Shown: positions 43,783-54,188, counted from the stretch's first letter. The stretch is DNA of 64,000 nucleotides from Chitinophagaceae bacterium (GCA_016786845.1 JAEUVB010000011.1:82269-146268), one strand, 5' to 3'. Notes: generated from the sequence alone by a model not told the origin. Numbers and translations: made by a program.

Positions 43783-45057
43783 CTATTTCAAATTTTTCAT
43801 GATCTCATAGAAGGTGTATACATCCTCGAAATTATTATAAAGGGGTACCGGTGCAATACGAATGACATTGGGTTCACGCCAATCGGCAATCACGCCATGT
43901 TTCTGCAGCAGTTCGAAGACTTCTTTGCCACGGGATTTAAAGAGCAAGGATAATTGACAACCTCTTTGTAAAGGGTCCATTGGCGTGATGATTTTGAAAG
44001 AGATGTGCTTTATTTCATGCAGTAACATTTCGGCATAAGCGGTCAGTTGTAAACTTTTTTCAGCCAAACGATTCATACCCACTTCATCAAAAATATCCAA
44101 TGAGGCTTTATGTGCGGCCATATTAAATACCTGCGCATTACTCATTTGCCAACTCTCAGCCGATTTCATGGGTTTGAATCCTTTCTTCATTTTGAAACGG
44201 GTTTGTTCATCATGTCCCCACCATCCGGCCAAACGAAATGTTTTGGCACTTTTAGCATGCTTCTCGTGAACAAAAATACCGCCTACGGCACCCGGCCCCG
44301 AATTGAGGTATTTATAGGAACACCAGCAGGCAAAATCTACTTTCCAATCGTGCAGATGCAATACTTTATTGCCTACCGCGTGAGCCAAATCAAAACCTGC
44401 TAAGGCACCGGCTTCATGGGCGAGTTGGGTGATTCTTTGCAAATCGAAATATTGTCCGGTATAGTAATTTACACCACCCATCAGCACGAGGGCCAATTTA
44501 TTTTTATTCTTTTTAATGGCAGCTTCAATATCGGATTGATGCAGGGTATGCTCGCCTTTACGCGGGGCTATTTCAATGATGGCATCATTCGGATCAAATC
44601 CATGCATGCGCACCTGAGTCTCCATGGCATACATATCCGAAGGAAATGCGCCGGCCTCCATAATGATTTTATAACGTTGTTTGGTTGGCCGGTAAAATGA
44701 AATCATCAACAGATGAAGATTAACGGTCAGGGTATTCATGGCCACTACCTCTTTATCTGTTGCACCGACTAAACGAGCCAAAGACTCTGTAAAAAAATGA
44801 TGATATTTAAACCAAGGTCTTTTCGCTTCGAAATGACCTTCCACACCGAATTCTGCCCAATCTGCCAATTCCTGATCGATGATGGCTTTTGCACTTTTAG
44901 GTTGAAGCCCCAGCGAATTTCCGCATAAATAAATCGCATTTTTCCCTTTATGTTGCGGGAAATAGAATTGATCGCGGTAAGCCGAAAGCTGGTCGGCATC
45001 ATCCATTTCACGGGCATATTCGCGGGTCAGTTTTAGGTTATGGTCTTTAATGGGCAT
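43783..45057 (-). CDS. kynU: kynureninase
   Basis: PLP-dependent hydrolase cleaving kynurenine or 3-hydroxykynurenine to (hydroxy)anthranilate and alanine in tryptophan breakdown or NAD synthesis. Conserved blocks are NAIYLCGNSLGLQPKSAKAI, NTLTVNLHLLMISFYRPT, AGFDLAHAVGNKVLHLHDW and the PLP lysine K249 in CSYKYLNSGPGAVGG. GWWGHDEQTRFKM and WREPNVIRIAPVPLYN complete the family pattern. Length (424) is normal. No other kynurenine-pathway gene is adjacent. Confidence 0.95.
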   Translation of the reverse strand: MPIKDHNLKLTREYAREMDDADQLSAYRDQFYFPQHKGKNAIYLCGNSLGLQPKSAKAIIDQELADWAEFGVEGHFEAKRPWFKYHHFFTESLARLVGATDKEVVAMNTLTVNLHLLMISFYRPTKQRYKIIMEAGAFPSDMYAMETQVRMHGFDPNDAIIEIAPRKGEHTLHQSDIEAAIKKNKNKLALVLMGGVNYYTGQYFDLQRITQLAHEAGALAGFDLAHAVGNKVLHLHDWKVDFACWCSYKYLNSGPGAVGGIFVHEKHAKSAKTFRLAGWWGHDEQTRFKMKKGFKPMKSAESWQMSNAQVFNMAAHKASLDIFDEVGMNRLAEKSLQLTAYAEMLLHEIKHISFKIITPMDPLQRGCQLSLLFKSRGKEVFELLQKHGVIADWREPNVIRIAPVPLYNNFEDVYTFYEIMKNLK

Positions 45058-45167
45058 GAAAGGAACGATTAATCAAGGTTTAAAATATATTGTTGGTCAA
45101 ATATAATAAGCGCCTGATTAAGATTCAGGAATGCCGGTATTATTCTTACATTTTTTTATGAAACAAC

Positions 45168-45473
45168 CTAATAGACTTCACTATTATTCTTGTATCGAAC
45201 CAAGCGATGTTCGGCTCGATCGAGTTTGCCTTTAATCCGATTCTTTTCTGCAGGCGACCATACATGATCTGCATCAGCTAAATCCATATATCGTTTGATG
45301 GTCTTTTGTTCCGCCATTAGTTTACGATATTCTTGTTCAGTTACTTTATGGCGCTTGTAGGCTGCGCGAATAATCTTTTCTTGCTTTTCTTGTTGACGGA
45401 TTAGGTCACGATCGCCGCCGGCAAAAGCTGAAAATGAAATGAAAAGAAGTAAAGCATAAATAATCTTTTTCAT
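45168..45473 (-). CDS. small exported protein with an EF-hand-like loop
   Basis: Not a recognised family. A signal peptide (MKKIIYALLLFISFSAFAG) precedes a highly charged, mostly helical mature part of ~80 residues. The segment DLADADHVWSPAEKNRI resembles a degenerate EF-hand or the D-x-D-x-x-S-x-x-E pattern of small periplasmic proteins with metal-binding loops. It sits between kynureninase and the BNR protein on the same strand, 26 bases after the end of the latter. Confidence 0.6.
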   Translation of the reverse strand: MKKIIYALLLFISFSAFAGGDRDLIRQQEKQEKIIRAAYKRHKVTEQEYRKLMAEQKTIKRYMDLADADHVWSPAEKNRIKGKLDRAEHRLVRYKNNSEVY

Positions 45474-45499
45474 GACGCAATATTTTACTTCAAAGATAA

Positions 45500-47935
45500 T
45501 TATTTCACTTCAATACCTCCCCAGTTTTCGCCACAGAGATTGTCGATTTTTCCTTTACCGGTGAAGCGAACCTGATTGGTGTCTTTCACGATGATCTTCT
45601 TTCCTTTAGCCATATGCACCACACAGGAGATGTTCAGAACGGCATTCTTTTTCAATTCCATATCCCGGGTAATATAGAGGGCTTCATCTTCTGCATCGGT
45701 GCGAAGTTCGAAATCCTTTTTGATTACATAAGGAGCATCGTATTGAATGGTGGGCAAATCACATTCCCACAAACCCCGACCATAGGTAGATGCCAATAAT
45801 TTGCCGCGGCAATAACTGATTTCCATTTCTGTAATGATGGTTTTGGGAAAAGAAGATCCATAGAGTTTCCAAGTATCATTTCGATTCTCTCTGAAATAGA
45901 TTCCTTCAAAAGTAGCTGCAAACAGCGCTTCACTGCTGCCTTCTAAAAAACAAATATCTGATACATAATACACCGGGAGCCCTTCCGAATAATCGGTCCA
46001 GGTTTCTCCTCCGTCTTCCGAGAACAAGATTCTTTTACTGGGTTTACAAGCTTGATAATAATCTCCCAGATAGCCTAGTGATATCCAAACTTTATCGGCA
46101 TCATCAGGAGATACACAAATGGAATGAATGCGTGTCTCACTGAAATTCTGTTGTTGCCAGTTGACCTTAAATGAAATGTTCTCAAATGTTTTTCCGCCAT
46201 CTTTTGATTTATATAGGCCATTCCAATAAGAAGATAAATAAACAATTTGATCATCCGATTCGCTAACTGCGAAAGCCAATGCCTGATGTGATATGGGCAG
46301 CGGATAGTTTTCCCATTGAGATGTTTTCTTTCGAAGGATATGAAATTCATGATCGGCGAAATACATGTTGCCATTGGAATGGGCTTGTAGATTTTTTTTG
46401 TTTGATGCGCCATCTCTCGGGCCGAGGGTACAAAACTGATTCAGAGGTGCCTTGTCTTTTTCCGAATAGGCTAGCTGCCGTGAATTGTATTCGCCATAAA
46501 CCAGAAATGGAAAGAGTTTACTATAGGCGACATCATATCCGTCTCCGCGAATACTTACGATCCATTCATCCTGTACGGGATCATAACTCATGATTGAATT
46601 ATCTTGAGCACCTGCACTGATGACGCCTGTGAAGGGTGAAACGCCCAGTCCGTAAAATTGGGTAATCGGTAAGGAAGGTCCATTGAGATTGCGAAAACTT
46701 TTCCCGCTATTGTTAGAATAGGATAAGCCGCCATCTGTGCCTAAATAAATTTCATCGTGTTCACCATCATCGGAAGCTTTTACTAATTCAAAGGATCGTA
46801 TATCCGCATGCGGACTGTGATTTTCTCCAAAGCCGTATCCATATCGTTGTGAAAAATGAAGTCCGCTATCTACCGAGGTATATAAAACGGTTCCGGCCAA
46901 ATAGAGTCGTTCCGGATTTTTAGGGTGCTGTATCATGCCGGTAAGCCAATAGGTATCTTCACCTAAATATTTTTGATTGGGGGCGATACAAGATAAAATT
47001 TTGCCTGACTTACAATCGTAACGATATAATGCATGTTCGGGACTGCCTTCATACATTTTATCAACGAGTAAGGTTTCATTTAAGCCACGACTGATGCGAA
47101 TATTATAGCTTTGATCTTTCAACGGATGATAATAACGGCTTAATTCTTTGGTATGTTTAATCAGACTTTGCTGACCTATGGGTTTGCGACATCCTTGCAA
47201 TTCCAAAAAATCACTTTCCGATAAAACGGAATCCTTTTTATCATTTAAAATATAAAAATCACGCGTGCTGATATACAATTTTTCGGCATCACGATTTAGC
47301 AACATGGCCGTAATCATTAATTCCTTGGAATACAATTGTGATTCAAATTGTTTTTGAGAAAAAATTAATTCCCATTGTTCACCTAAATCAGTTGAACGAT
47401 AAATTGAATTTTTAGTGGAAGCATACCAAACATCATGCAAGGTATCTATCTGTATATCCATGATGGCTGTGGAGACAAAAAGTTCATTATTTTCTTTCAA
47501 ACGGTGTCGCCAGTTTAGCCCATTGTCATTAGACATGAGTATGCCAAAATTGGCCGCATCGTACCAGGCATTGTGTGAACCTGTGGCCAATATAAGGGTG
47601 TGGGGGGATTTTGTATAATCCACGATAATTTTATTGATCCCTAAAATAGGATAGGGGAATGCATCGGTGAGACAAGTCCAATGTTGCCCACGGTCGGTGG
47701 TATGAAAAAGACCGGCTGTCATACCGCCCACATAAATTTCATTTGAATCTTTCGGGTTGACAGAAATGGCGGTAATCGCACCGAAATGTTGTTCGCTTAA
47801 TTGTTCCGCATCATTGACCGGCCCTAAGTAGGACCAGGCTGTTTGAAATTTACTTCGTGGCACACAAGGCAAATGCTCTTGAGCAAAAGTTTGAATAAAT
47901 GTGCTGAAGATGATCGCGAAAAGGAATAGTCTCAT
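45500..47935 (-). CDS. secreted BNR-repeat beta-propeller protein
   Basis: Second large exported BNR/sortilin-like protein in the window. A signal peptide (MRLFLFAIIFSTFIQTFA) is followed by propeller blades with Asp-box motifs such as HTTDRGQHWTCL, RSTDLGEQWELIF, SNNSGKSFRNL, KSKDGGKTFENI and FSEDGGETWTDY. The last ~80 residues (LYITRDMELKKNAVLNISCV to CGENWGGIEVK) look like a short beta-helix cap and not like a standard T9SS domain. It lacks obvious catalytic residues; a binding or structural role is as likely as glycosidase activity. The SBBP-repeat gene ends 30 bases upstream on the same strand, so the two may be co-transcribed. Confidence 0.82.
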   Translation of the reverse strand: MRLFLFAIIFSTFIQTFAQEHLPCVPRSKFQTAWSYLGPVNDAEQLSEQHFGAITAISVNPKDSNEIYVGGMTAGLFHTTDRGQHWTCLTDAFPYPILGINKIIVDYTKSPHTLILATGSHNAWYDAANFGILMSNDNGLNWRHRLKENNELFVSTAIMDIQIDTLHDVWYASTKNSIYRSTDLGEQWELIFSQKQFESQLYSKELMITAMLLNRDAEKLYISTRDFYILNDKKDSVLSESDFLELQGCRKPIGQQSLIKHTKELSRYYHPLKDQSYNIRISRGLNETLLVDKMYEGSPEHALYRYDCKSGKILSCIAPNQKYLGEDTYWLTGMIQHPKNPERLYLAGTVLYTSVDSGLHFSQRYGYGFGENHSPHADIRSFELVKASDDGEHDEIYLGTDGGLSYSNNSGKSFRNLNGPSLPITQFYGLGVSPFTGVISAGAQDNSIMSYDPVQDEWIVSIRGDGYDVAYSKLFPFLVYGEYNSRQLAYSEKDKAPLNQFCTLGPRDGASNKKNLQAHSNGNMYFADHEFHILRKKTSQWENYPLPISHQALAFAVSESDDQIVYLSSYWNGLYKSKDGGKTFENISFKVNWQQQNFSETRIHSICVSPDDADKVWISLGYLGDYYQACKPSKRILFSEDGGETWTDYSEGLPVYYVSDICFLEGSSEALFAATFEGIYFRENRNDTWKLYGSSFPKTIITEMEISYCRGKLLASTYGRGLWECDLPTIQYDAPYVIKKDFELRTDAEDEALYITRDMELKKNAVLNISCVVHMAKGKKIIVKDTNQVRFTGKGKIDNLCGENWGGIEVK

Positions 47936-47964
47936 ATCGCGACTAAATTACATCAGAATTCTTT

Positions 47965-50346
47965 TTAAGGTGTGATCTGTCCGACACCGATTTGTGCATT
48001 CGGATCAAAGATATTAAAATCATCTCCGTCCACGCCTCCGCTTCCATCCAGGTCGGTATTCAGATAGCCTCCGTTTCCTGCTTGAACATCCGGGTCCAAA
48101 GCATTGAAATCATCGCCATCGATACCACCATCCTGATTGATATCGCCGCTATATAGGGCCCATACGCCGGGAGCTACTTGAATTTGATTCATACCATACG
48201 CATGATTCGCGGAGGTAGTAAAATCGTAAGCAAAAGGGGTTGAATTCATATTCACGGGAGAAGCGCTCCAGGTAGTGACTGCATTACGATGACGAACCAC
48301 GATGTAATAATCCATACCTAAAATGGCACCTGGAAATTGACAAGCGATACTCCCATCCGTTTGTAATAATCCGGTATAACTATATTGAACATCATAAGGA
48401 GGAACAGGGCTTCTTAATTCAATGGTAGCGGTATCGGTATTGTTGGTGAACGGATTGCTTTCCTGACCTTGTTGATAAAGGACCTTATTCATGAATCCGC
48501 TACCCTGATTATAATACGCCTGAATGTAGGCCTTTACCGTTTTGATCCAGCAAGTGACAGGATTTACGGAATATGGTCCTGCGGTAGAAGAACAACCATT
48601 GATGGCAGTATAGGTATAGGTAAAGGTCGTAGCCGGTCCGCTATAGGGATTGGGAATGCTAAATGTGCCTCCGGCCGGTGAACCTGTTAGTATCGCAGCA
48701 CTACCCGGACAAAAAGTAGCATTCGCAGAGGTGACGGCAGGTACTGGTTTAATGGTTAGGTTGAGGGTATAATAAGTAGGACAATCAAATTGATCCAGAC
48801 CAATGGCCGTATAGATTCCTGAAGAGGTATAAGTTTGATAAGCTTCCGGCCAATAATAAGAGCCGCAGGCACTGGCGGATTGGGTGACGGAAGTCGGAAT
48901 GCAATCATGCCATTTCAAGACAAAGACATCAAACAAATTCGTCGCGCTCAAGATATTGGTTCCGGGTGTAGGATTAAAATCGGAACTGCCATGAAAGTAT
49001 CCCGTTGCATATATATAACCCAACGTATCCACACAAATAGCAAAGCCTTCATCTTTTGAAACATCACCCACATTTCTAGCCCAAAGAAAATTTCCGAGCG
49101 AGTCCATTTTATGAATATAGATATCAAATTCATTGGCCGGCGTGGTGACTGAAGACACACCCGGTCCGGGATCAAAATCGACCGTGCCTTGGATGACTCC
49201 CGTGGTGAGAACATTTCCAATTTTATCTACTGCGATGCCCTGACCTTTGTTATAATCTGTTTGTCCAAAATCCTTGGCCCATAAGAGGTCTCCATTGCTA
49301 TTCAATTTACATACATAGGCGTGGTAGACAAAAGCACCCGGAGTATTCAAATTGAAAGTGCCGGGGCCTGTATCAAAATCGATTTGATCGGTGAAATAAC
49401 CGGTGAGATGAATATTACCTGAAGCATCTGTTCTAAGTGCTGCGCCGATATCATTTCCGGTTCCGACAAAACTTTTGGCCCAGATGAAATTTCCATTATT
49501 ATCCAGTTTACTGATAAACACATCGTAGGTGCTTCCGACTGCAGTGAGGTTGAAGGTGCCGGGGCCCGGGTCGAAGTCTGTGATTTGTTGAAAGAGACCG
49601 GTGGTGATCACATTTCCTTGTTGGTCGACATCGATGGCGATAGCACGATCTTCGAAGACCCCGCCGATTTGCCGGGCCCAAACGAAATTGCCATTCATAT
49701 CTAACTTACAAATGAACATGTCGATATTATAACCTGCGGTTGAAAAACTGGTGACACCGGGGCCGGGGTCGAAGTCGACTGTTGTAACGAAATTGCCACA
49801 CAGATAAGGATTGCCTGCGGCATCCAGATCGAGAGCCCAACAGTTATCGAAATCGGCACCTCCGATGGTTTTTACCCAAACTAAATTTCCGCCCGCATCC
49901 AGTTTGCACAGAAAGACATCAGTTGCACCATTCGATATTTCCCAAGCCGTACCGGGACCGGGATCAAAATCAGCAGTATCATAAAAGTATCCGGCGATGA
50001 AGACATTGCCTGAGGCATCTACTTTGATGCCTTGACCTAAGTCATCCCATACAGCACCACCCAATTGTCGGGCCCAAACCAAATTGCCTTGTGCATCCTG
50101 TTTTGAAACAAAGACATTATAGCTTAATGGCGAACTTAGATTGAATACCCCCACACCCGGATCAAAATCACAAACCCCTTTAAACATGCCGGTAGTATAT
50201 ACATTGCCCGAATCATCGGTGGTGATCGCAAATCCTTCCTCGAAGAAACTGCCGCCGAATTTTTTAGCCCATTGGAAATTGGGGCCTTGAGCGAAAAGGA
50301 GTACAGAGATTGATGATAAAATGAAGGTGAGTAAGATTTTTTTCAT
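47965..50346 (-). CDS. SBBP-repeat secreted protein with C-terminal dockerin-like calcium loops
   Basis: Large exported protein. After the signal peptide (MKKILLTFILSSISVLLFAQ) come seven ~65-residue beta-propeller (SBBP) repeats in the first ~470 residues, each with the shape W-A-x-x-x-G, D-x-x-G-N-x-x-x-T-G-x-F, DFDPGPG and VFISKLDNNGN. Two Ig/PKD-like segments follow (TFCPGSAAILTGSPAGGTFS). The C-terminus has paired calcium-loop motifs of dockerin type: GDINQDGGIDGDDFNALDPD and TDLDGSGGVDGDDFNIFDPN. No cellulosome or cohesin is visible in the window. The ATG at 50346 opens the signal peptide and is preferred to a start 12 codons upstream. Confidence 0.83.
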   Translation of the reverse strand: MKKILLTFILSSISVLLFAQGPNFQWAKKFGGSFFEEGFAITTDDSGNVYTTGMFKGVCDFDPGVGVFNLSSPLSYNVFVSKQDAQGNLVWARQLGGAVWDDLGQGIKVDASGNVFIAGYFYDTADFDPGPGTAWEISNGATDVFLCKLDAGGNLVWVKTIGGADFDNCWALDLDAAGNPYLCGNFVTTVDFDPGPGVTSFSTAGYNIDMFICKLDMNGNFVWARQIGGVFEDRAIAIDVDQQGNVITTGLFQQITDFDPGPGTFNLTAVGSTYDVFISKLDNNGNFIWAKSFVGTGNDIGAALRTDASGNIHLTGYFTDQIDFDTGPGTFNLNTPGAFVYHAYVCKLNSNGDLLWAKDFGQTDYNKGQGIAVDKIGNVLTTGVIQGTVDFDPGPGVSSVTTPANEFDIYIHKMDSLGNFLWARNVGDVSKDEGFAICVDTLGYIYATGYFHGSSDFNPTPGTNILSATNLFDVFVLKWHDCIPTSVTQSASACGSYYWPEAYQTYTSSGIYTAIGLDQFDCPTYYTLNLTIKPVPAVTSANATFCPGSAAILTGSPAGGTFSIPNPYSGPATTFTYTYTAINGCSSTAGPYSVNPVTCWIKTVKAYIQAYYNQGSGFMNKVLYQQGQESNPFTNNTDTATIELRSPVPPYDVQYSYTGLLQTDGSIACQFPGAILGMDYYIVVRHRNAVTTWSASPVNMNSTPFAYDFTTSANHAYGMNQIQVAPGVWALYSGDINQDGGIDGDDFNALDPDVQAGNGGYLNTDLDGSGGVDGDDFNIFDPNAQIGVGQITP

Positions 50347-50459
50347 AGTATTGATTAGAGCGTGATACAAAATGATTATCACTTAAAGTCAAACAAAAAG
50401 TCGGGAAAAAATTTGGTTAGGGGTTTTTCCAAAACTGAATCCTAACAAATATAAAAAAA

Positions 50460-50561
50460 TGATACGGGGAAAGAGAATCTTTAACATATTTAGTTCCGTT
50501 GCCTCGCGACATGCACCAGGGATTAGTATATGATGCGGGGAAAGAGAATCTTTAACATATT
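50460..50561. repeat. 31-bp direct repeat pair
   Basis: TGATNCGGGGAAAGAGAATC plus TTTAACATATT occurs at 50460-50490 and 50531-50561 with one mismatch, 71 bases apart. It lies ahead of the SDR gene at 50601. A TACATTTG promoter word (50588-50595) ends only five bases before the ATG, so the transcript may be leaderless. The 40 bases between the copies show nothing recognisable. Confidence 0.7.
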
Positions 50562-50600
50562 CCATCTAAGTATCAGACAAAGCGTATTACATTTGAAGTT

Positions 50601-51254
50601 ATGTTCAACGCTATTGTATTGGGGGCCACAGGCCTCACCGGATCCGTCTTACTCAAACAGTTACTCAATCAGCCATCCTGCACATCAGTATTGATACCGG
50701 TGCGGCGAAGTACAGGGATCAATCATCCTAAGCTGAAGGAAATGATTTTGGATATGGAACATATAACGGAGAAAGATGTGGACTTACCGGGTGATGTGGT
50801 TTTTAATTGCCTGGGTACGACCATTAAGCAAGCAGGATCTCAAGTGGCTCAGCAATACGTCGATCGTGATTTGCCTATTTATTTCGCGAAGCAGGCCAAA
50901 CGAAACGGAGCCAAAATGATGATTAATATATCTTCTATTGGTGCATCCCTGACGGGGAATTTTTACCTTAAGACCAAGGCTGAAATGGAAGCCGGTACAA
51001 AGGAAGTATTTGGTGAACATACCTATCACTTCAGACCTTCGTTTTTGGTGGGACAAAGAAAAGAATCCCGTATCGGTGAATCCATCGGTATTGTGGTCAT
51101 GAAACTGGCGGATCATCTATTGTTTGGATCGATGCGTAAATACCATAGTATGCCGGTGGAAATATTGGCCAAGGCCATGTTGAAGGTAGCTGAAAAAGGC
51201 CGTCATGAAGTCGGGATATTGATGTATGACGATATCCTGAATACAGCGAATTGA
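50601..51254 (+). CDS. atypical short-chain NAD(P)-binding protein (HTATIP2-like)
   Basis: Rossmann-fold protein of the atypical SDR/TIP30 group. The nucleotide-binding loop is VLGATGLTGSVLLKQLL. VFNCLGTTIKQAGSQ and FRPSFLVGQRKESR are typical of the group, and INISSIGASLTGNFYLKTKA contains the Y-x-x-x-K-like active-site pair. Length is 217 residues. The substrate is unknown. A promoter word ends five bases before the start codon, and a pair of 31-bp repeats lies upstream. Confidence 0.82.
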   Translation: MFNAIVLGATGLTGSVLLKQLLNQPSCTSVLIPVRRSTGINHPKLKEMILDMEHITEKDVDLPGDVVFNCLGTTIKQAGSQVAQQYVDRDLPIYFAKQAKRNGAKMMINISSIGASLTGNFYLKTKAEMEAGTKEVFGEHTYHFRPSFLVGQRKESRIGESIGIVVMKLADHLLFGSMRKYHSMPVEILAKAMLKVAEKGRHEVGILMYDDILNTAN

Positions 51255-51320
51255 TTTTTTTAGCACCCTGTAGGCAAATTCGGAGAAGAAGATGTATTTT
51301 AGTCGGCTAAATCATTTTCC

Positions 51321-54188
51321 ATGTTCAAAAAACTTATTTTATCCCTGTTCATGCTGGGAACTTGTGCAAGCGTTATGGCACAAGCCAAGCTCGTAGAAAA
51401 GATCACGAAGAAATCCGCTGATGAAGTGGTGATCCCGTATGAAAAGTATGTGTTCCCGAATGGGTTGACACTGATCGTTCATGAAGATCACAGTGATCCT
51501 TTGGTGCATGTGGATGTTACCTACCACGTAGGATCTGCTCGTGAGGAAATCGGGAAATCGGGTTTCGCCCATTTTTTTGAACATATGATGTTTCAGGGAA
51601 GTGACCATGTTGCCGATGAGCAACATTTTAAAATTATTACAGAAGCAGGTGGTACTTTGAATGGAACCACGAATAAAGACCGTACCAATTATTTTGAAAC
51701 CGTACCACGCAATCAGGTTGAGAAAATGCTTTGGTTGGAAGCCGATCGTATGGGCTTTTTATTGGACGCCGTCACTCAACAGAAGTTTGAGATTCAAAGG
51801 GCCACGGTGAAAAATGAACGCGGACAAAATTATGATAACCGACCTTACGGTTTGGTACAGGAAACATTAGCTAAGAATATTTTCCCTTACGGTCATCCTT
51901 ATTCCTGGTTGACCATAGGATATGTAGAAGATTTGAACCGTGTGAATGTGCAGGATCTTAAAAATTTCTTCTTACGCTGGTATGGTCCGAATAATGCTGT
52001 CATCACAATCGGTGGAGATATTGAAACGTCGGATATGGTGAAACTGGTTGACAAATATTTTGGAAGCATTCCACAATGTCCGAAAGTAGAACCAACGGTA
52101 TTGCCGATGCCGGTGATCGATAAAGATCGCTATGTGAGTATGTTAGACGGATATGCCAAACTCCCTATGCTGGTCTGTGCCATACCAACCGTGCCTTCTC
52201 ATCATCCGGATGAGCCCGCATTGGATTGTTTGGCCGAGATCATGGGAGGCACGAATTCTTCCATTTTGTATCAAAGTTTAGTCAAGACTCAACGTGCGAA
52301 CAGTGCCAGTTGCAGTCACCCTACAGACGAATTAGCCGGAATGATTCAATTTCAAGTCATGCCTAAGATGGGGAATAAGCCCGGAGGATCATTGAAAGAT
52401 ATGGAAAATGAAATCCGTGAAGGTATCAAAGCTTTTGAAACACGTGGTGTAACGGATGATGATATTGCAAAGTTTCGCGCTTCAAAAGTGGCCGGAACGA
52501 TTTATGGTTTGGAAAGTGTGAGCGGAAAGGTTTCTCAATTAGCTTCGGCTCAAACCTTTACCGGTGATGCAAATTATATTAAGAAAGAATTGGCCCGTTA
52601 TGAATCAGTAACGCGTGAAGATGTGATTCGCGTGTATAATCAATATGTGAAAGGAAAGAGTATGGTGATTTTGAGCGTATTGACAAAAGGCACCGAAGGA
52701 ATGAAAGCCGGGGAGGATAATTATAAAGTAGAAACCAATAGTTATAAAGCACCGGATTATGGATATAATGGCTTGAAATATACCAAGGCCAAAGATAAAT
52801 TCGACCGGAACAAATTGCCGGCTCAAGGTCCTAATCCCAGCATCATTGTTCCTAAGTACAAAAAAATGGAGATGGACAATATGAAAGTCATTTCATCTTA
52901 TTCAGACGAATTGCCTATTGTGGTCATCAGTATTGGATTGAAAGGCGGACGTTTGGCTGAACAAAAGAATTATCTCAAGACCGGTTTGGCCACTTTATTT
53001 ACTTCCCTCATGGATGAAGATACCAAGAACTTTACCTCAGAAGAAATGAGTATCAAACTCGACAAATTGGGAAGTAGCATTTCAATTAATACCGATTTGG
53101 ATGAAACGACAGTGCAAGTGAGAACACTTAAAAAGAATTTGACCGAGACTTTGGATCTGTTGGAAGAGCGTTTACTCAGACCTAATTTTACCCAGGATGC
53201 TTTCGATCGTATCAAAAGTCAAACCCTGGAGAATATCAAGAATTCTAAATCCCGTGCTGCTGTGATGGCCGGTATTGCTTATTCCAGAATTAATTATGGC
53301 AGCCGCAATGTATTAGGTTATCCAAGCAATGGTACCGAAGAATCGGTGAATGCCATTACCTTAAAAGATGTAGAAGATTATTATAAGAATTATTTCAGTC
53401 GTGATGGTATGAATGTGGTGATCGTAGGAGATGTATCCGATAAAGAGTCTTTGGACATTGTCGCACGTCTGAATAAACTGCCGGCAACGAAAGTAGAATT
53501 TGTAAACATTCCTGATCTGTCTATGAATACCGAACCGAAAACGGTGTATCTCGTGAATATTCCGAAAGCCGCACAAACAGAATTCAGAGTCGGATATATT
53601 ACGAATTTGAAGTATGATGCAACCGGTGAATATTATCGTTGCGGTCTGATGAATTATCCATTAGGAGGTGCTTTCAATAGTCGTATCAATCTTAACCTGC
53701 GTGAAGATAAAGGATGGACCTATGGTGCCAGAAGTGGATTCAGCGGTAATAAATATTCAGGGAATTTTACGTTTAGTTCGGGTATCAAAACACCGGCCAC
53801 GGATAGTGCGCTGAGTGAAGTGATGCGTGAGATGAATGAATATGTGAAGAACGGGATTAAGCCGGAAGAATTGAACTTTTTGAAAAATGCGATCGGTCAA
53901 AGTGATGCAAGGAAGTATGAGACGTATTTTCAAAAGGCAGGATTTTTAGGATCTATTTTGAAGTATGATCTGGCTCCGGATTTTGTAGACAAACAAAATG
54001 AGATCCTCAAGAATATCACCGCGAAGGAAATTAATGCTTTGGCGAAGAAGTGGGTAGATACCGATAAGATCAAAATCATCATGGCCGGAGATAAAGAGAA
54101 GATTGCGCCGGCATTAGAGAAGATGGGGTATAATGTGGTTGATGTGGATTCGGAAGGGACGATACAACTCAATAAAACTACCGAATAA
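51321..54188 (+). CDS. M16-family metallopeptidase (two-domain, secreted)
   Basis: Zinc peptidase of the insulinase/pitrilysin family. A signal peptide (MFKKLILSLFMLGTCASVMA) precedes the active half (residues ~35-475), with the inverted zinc motif H84-F-F-E87-H88 in FAHFFEHMMFQGSDH and the downstream glutamate region ATVKNERGQNY. The second, inactive half (~515-955) contains RPNFTQDAFDRIKSQTLENI and the R/Y pair region LREDKGWTYGARSGF, as in processing peptidases. Length 955 fits the fused two-half bacterial form. It probably acts in the periplasm or outside the cell on peptides. Confidence 0.9.
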   Translation: MFKKLILSLFMLGTCASVMAQAKLVEKITKKSADEVVIPYEKYVFPNGLTLIVHEDHSDPLVHVDVTYHVGSAREEIGKSGFAHFFEHMMFQGSDHVADEQHFKIITEAGGTLNGTTNKDRTNYFETVPRNQVEKMLWLEADRMGFLLDAVTQQKFEIQRATVKNERGQNYDNRPYGLVQETLAKNIFPYGHPYSWLTIGYVEDLNRVNVQDLKNFFLRWYGPNNAVITIGGDIETSDMVKLVDKYFGSIPQCPKVEPTVLPMPVIDKDRYVSMLDGYAKLPMLVCAIPTVPSHHPDEPALDCLAEIMGGTNSSILYQSLVKTQRANSASCSHPTDELAGMIQFQVMPKMGNKPGGSLKDMENEIREGIKAFETRGVTDDDIAKFRASKVAGTIYGLESVSGKVSQLASAQTFTGDANYIKKELARYESVTREDVIRVYNQYVKGKSMVILSVLTKGTEGMKAGEDNYKVETNSYKAPDYGYNGLKYTKAKDKFDRNKLPAQGPNPSIIVPKYKKMEMDNMKVISSYSDELPIVVISIGLKGGRLAEQKNYLKTGLATLFTSLMDEDTKNFTSEEMSIKLDKLGSSISINTDLDETTVQVRTLKKNLTETLDLLEERLLRPNFTQDAFDRIKSQTLENIKNSKSRAAVMAGIAYSRINYGSRNVLGYPSNGTEESVNAITLKDVEDYYKNYFSRDGMNVVIVGDVSDKESLDIVARLNKLPATKVEFVNIPDLSMNTEPKTVYLVNIPKAAQTEFRVGYITNLKYDATGEYYRCGLMNYPLGGAFNSRINLNLREDKGWTYGARSGFSGNKYSGNFTFSSGIKTPATDSALSEVMREMNEYVKNGIKPEELNFLKNAIGQSDARKYETYFQKAGFLGSILKYDLAPDFVDKQNEILKNITAKEINALAKKWVDTDKIKIIMAGDKEKIAPALEKMGYNVVDVDSEGTIQLNKTTE

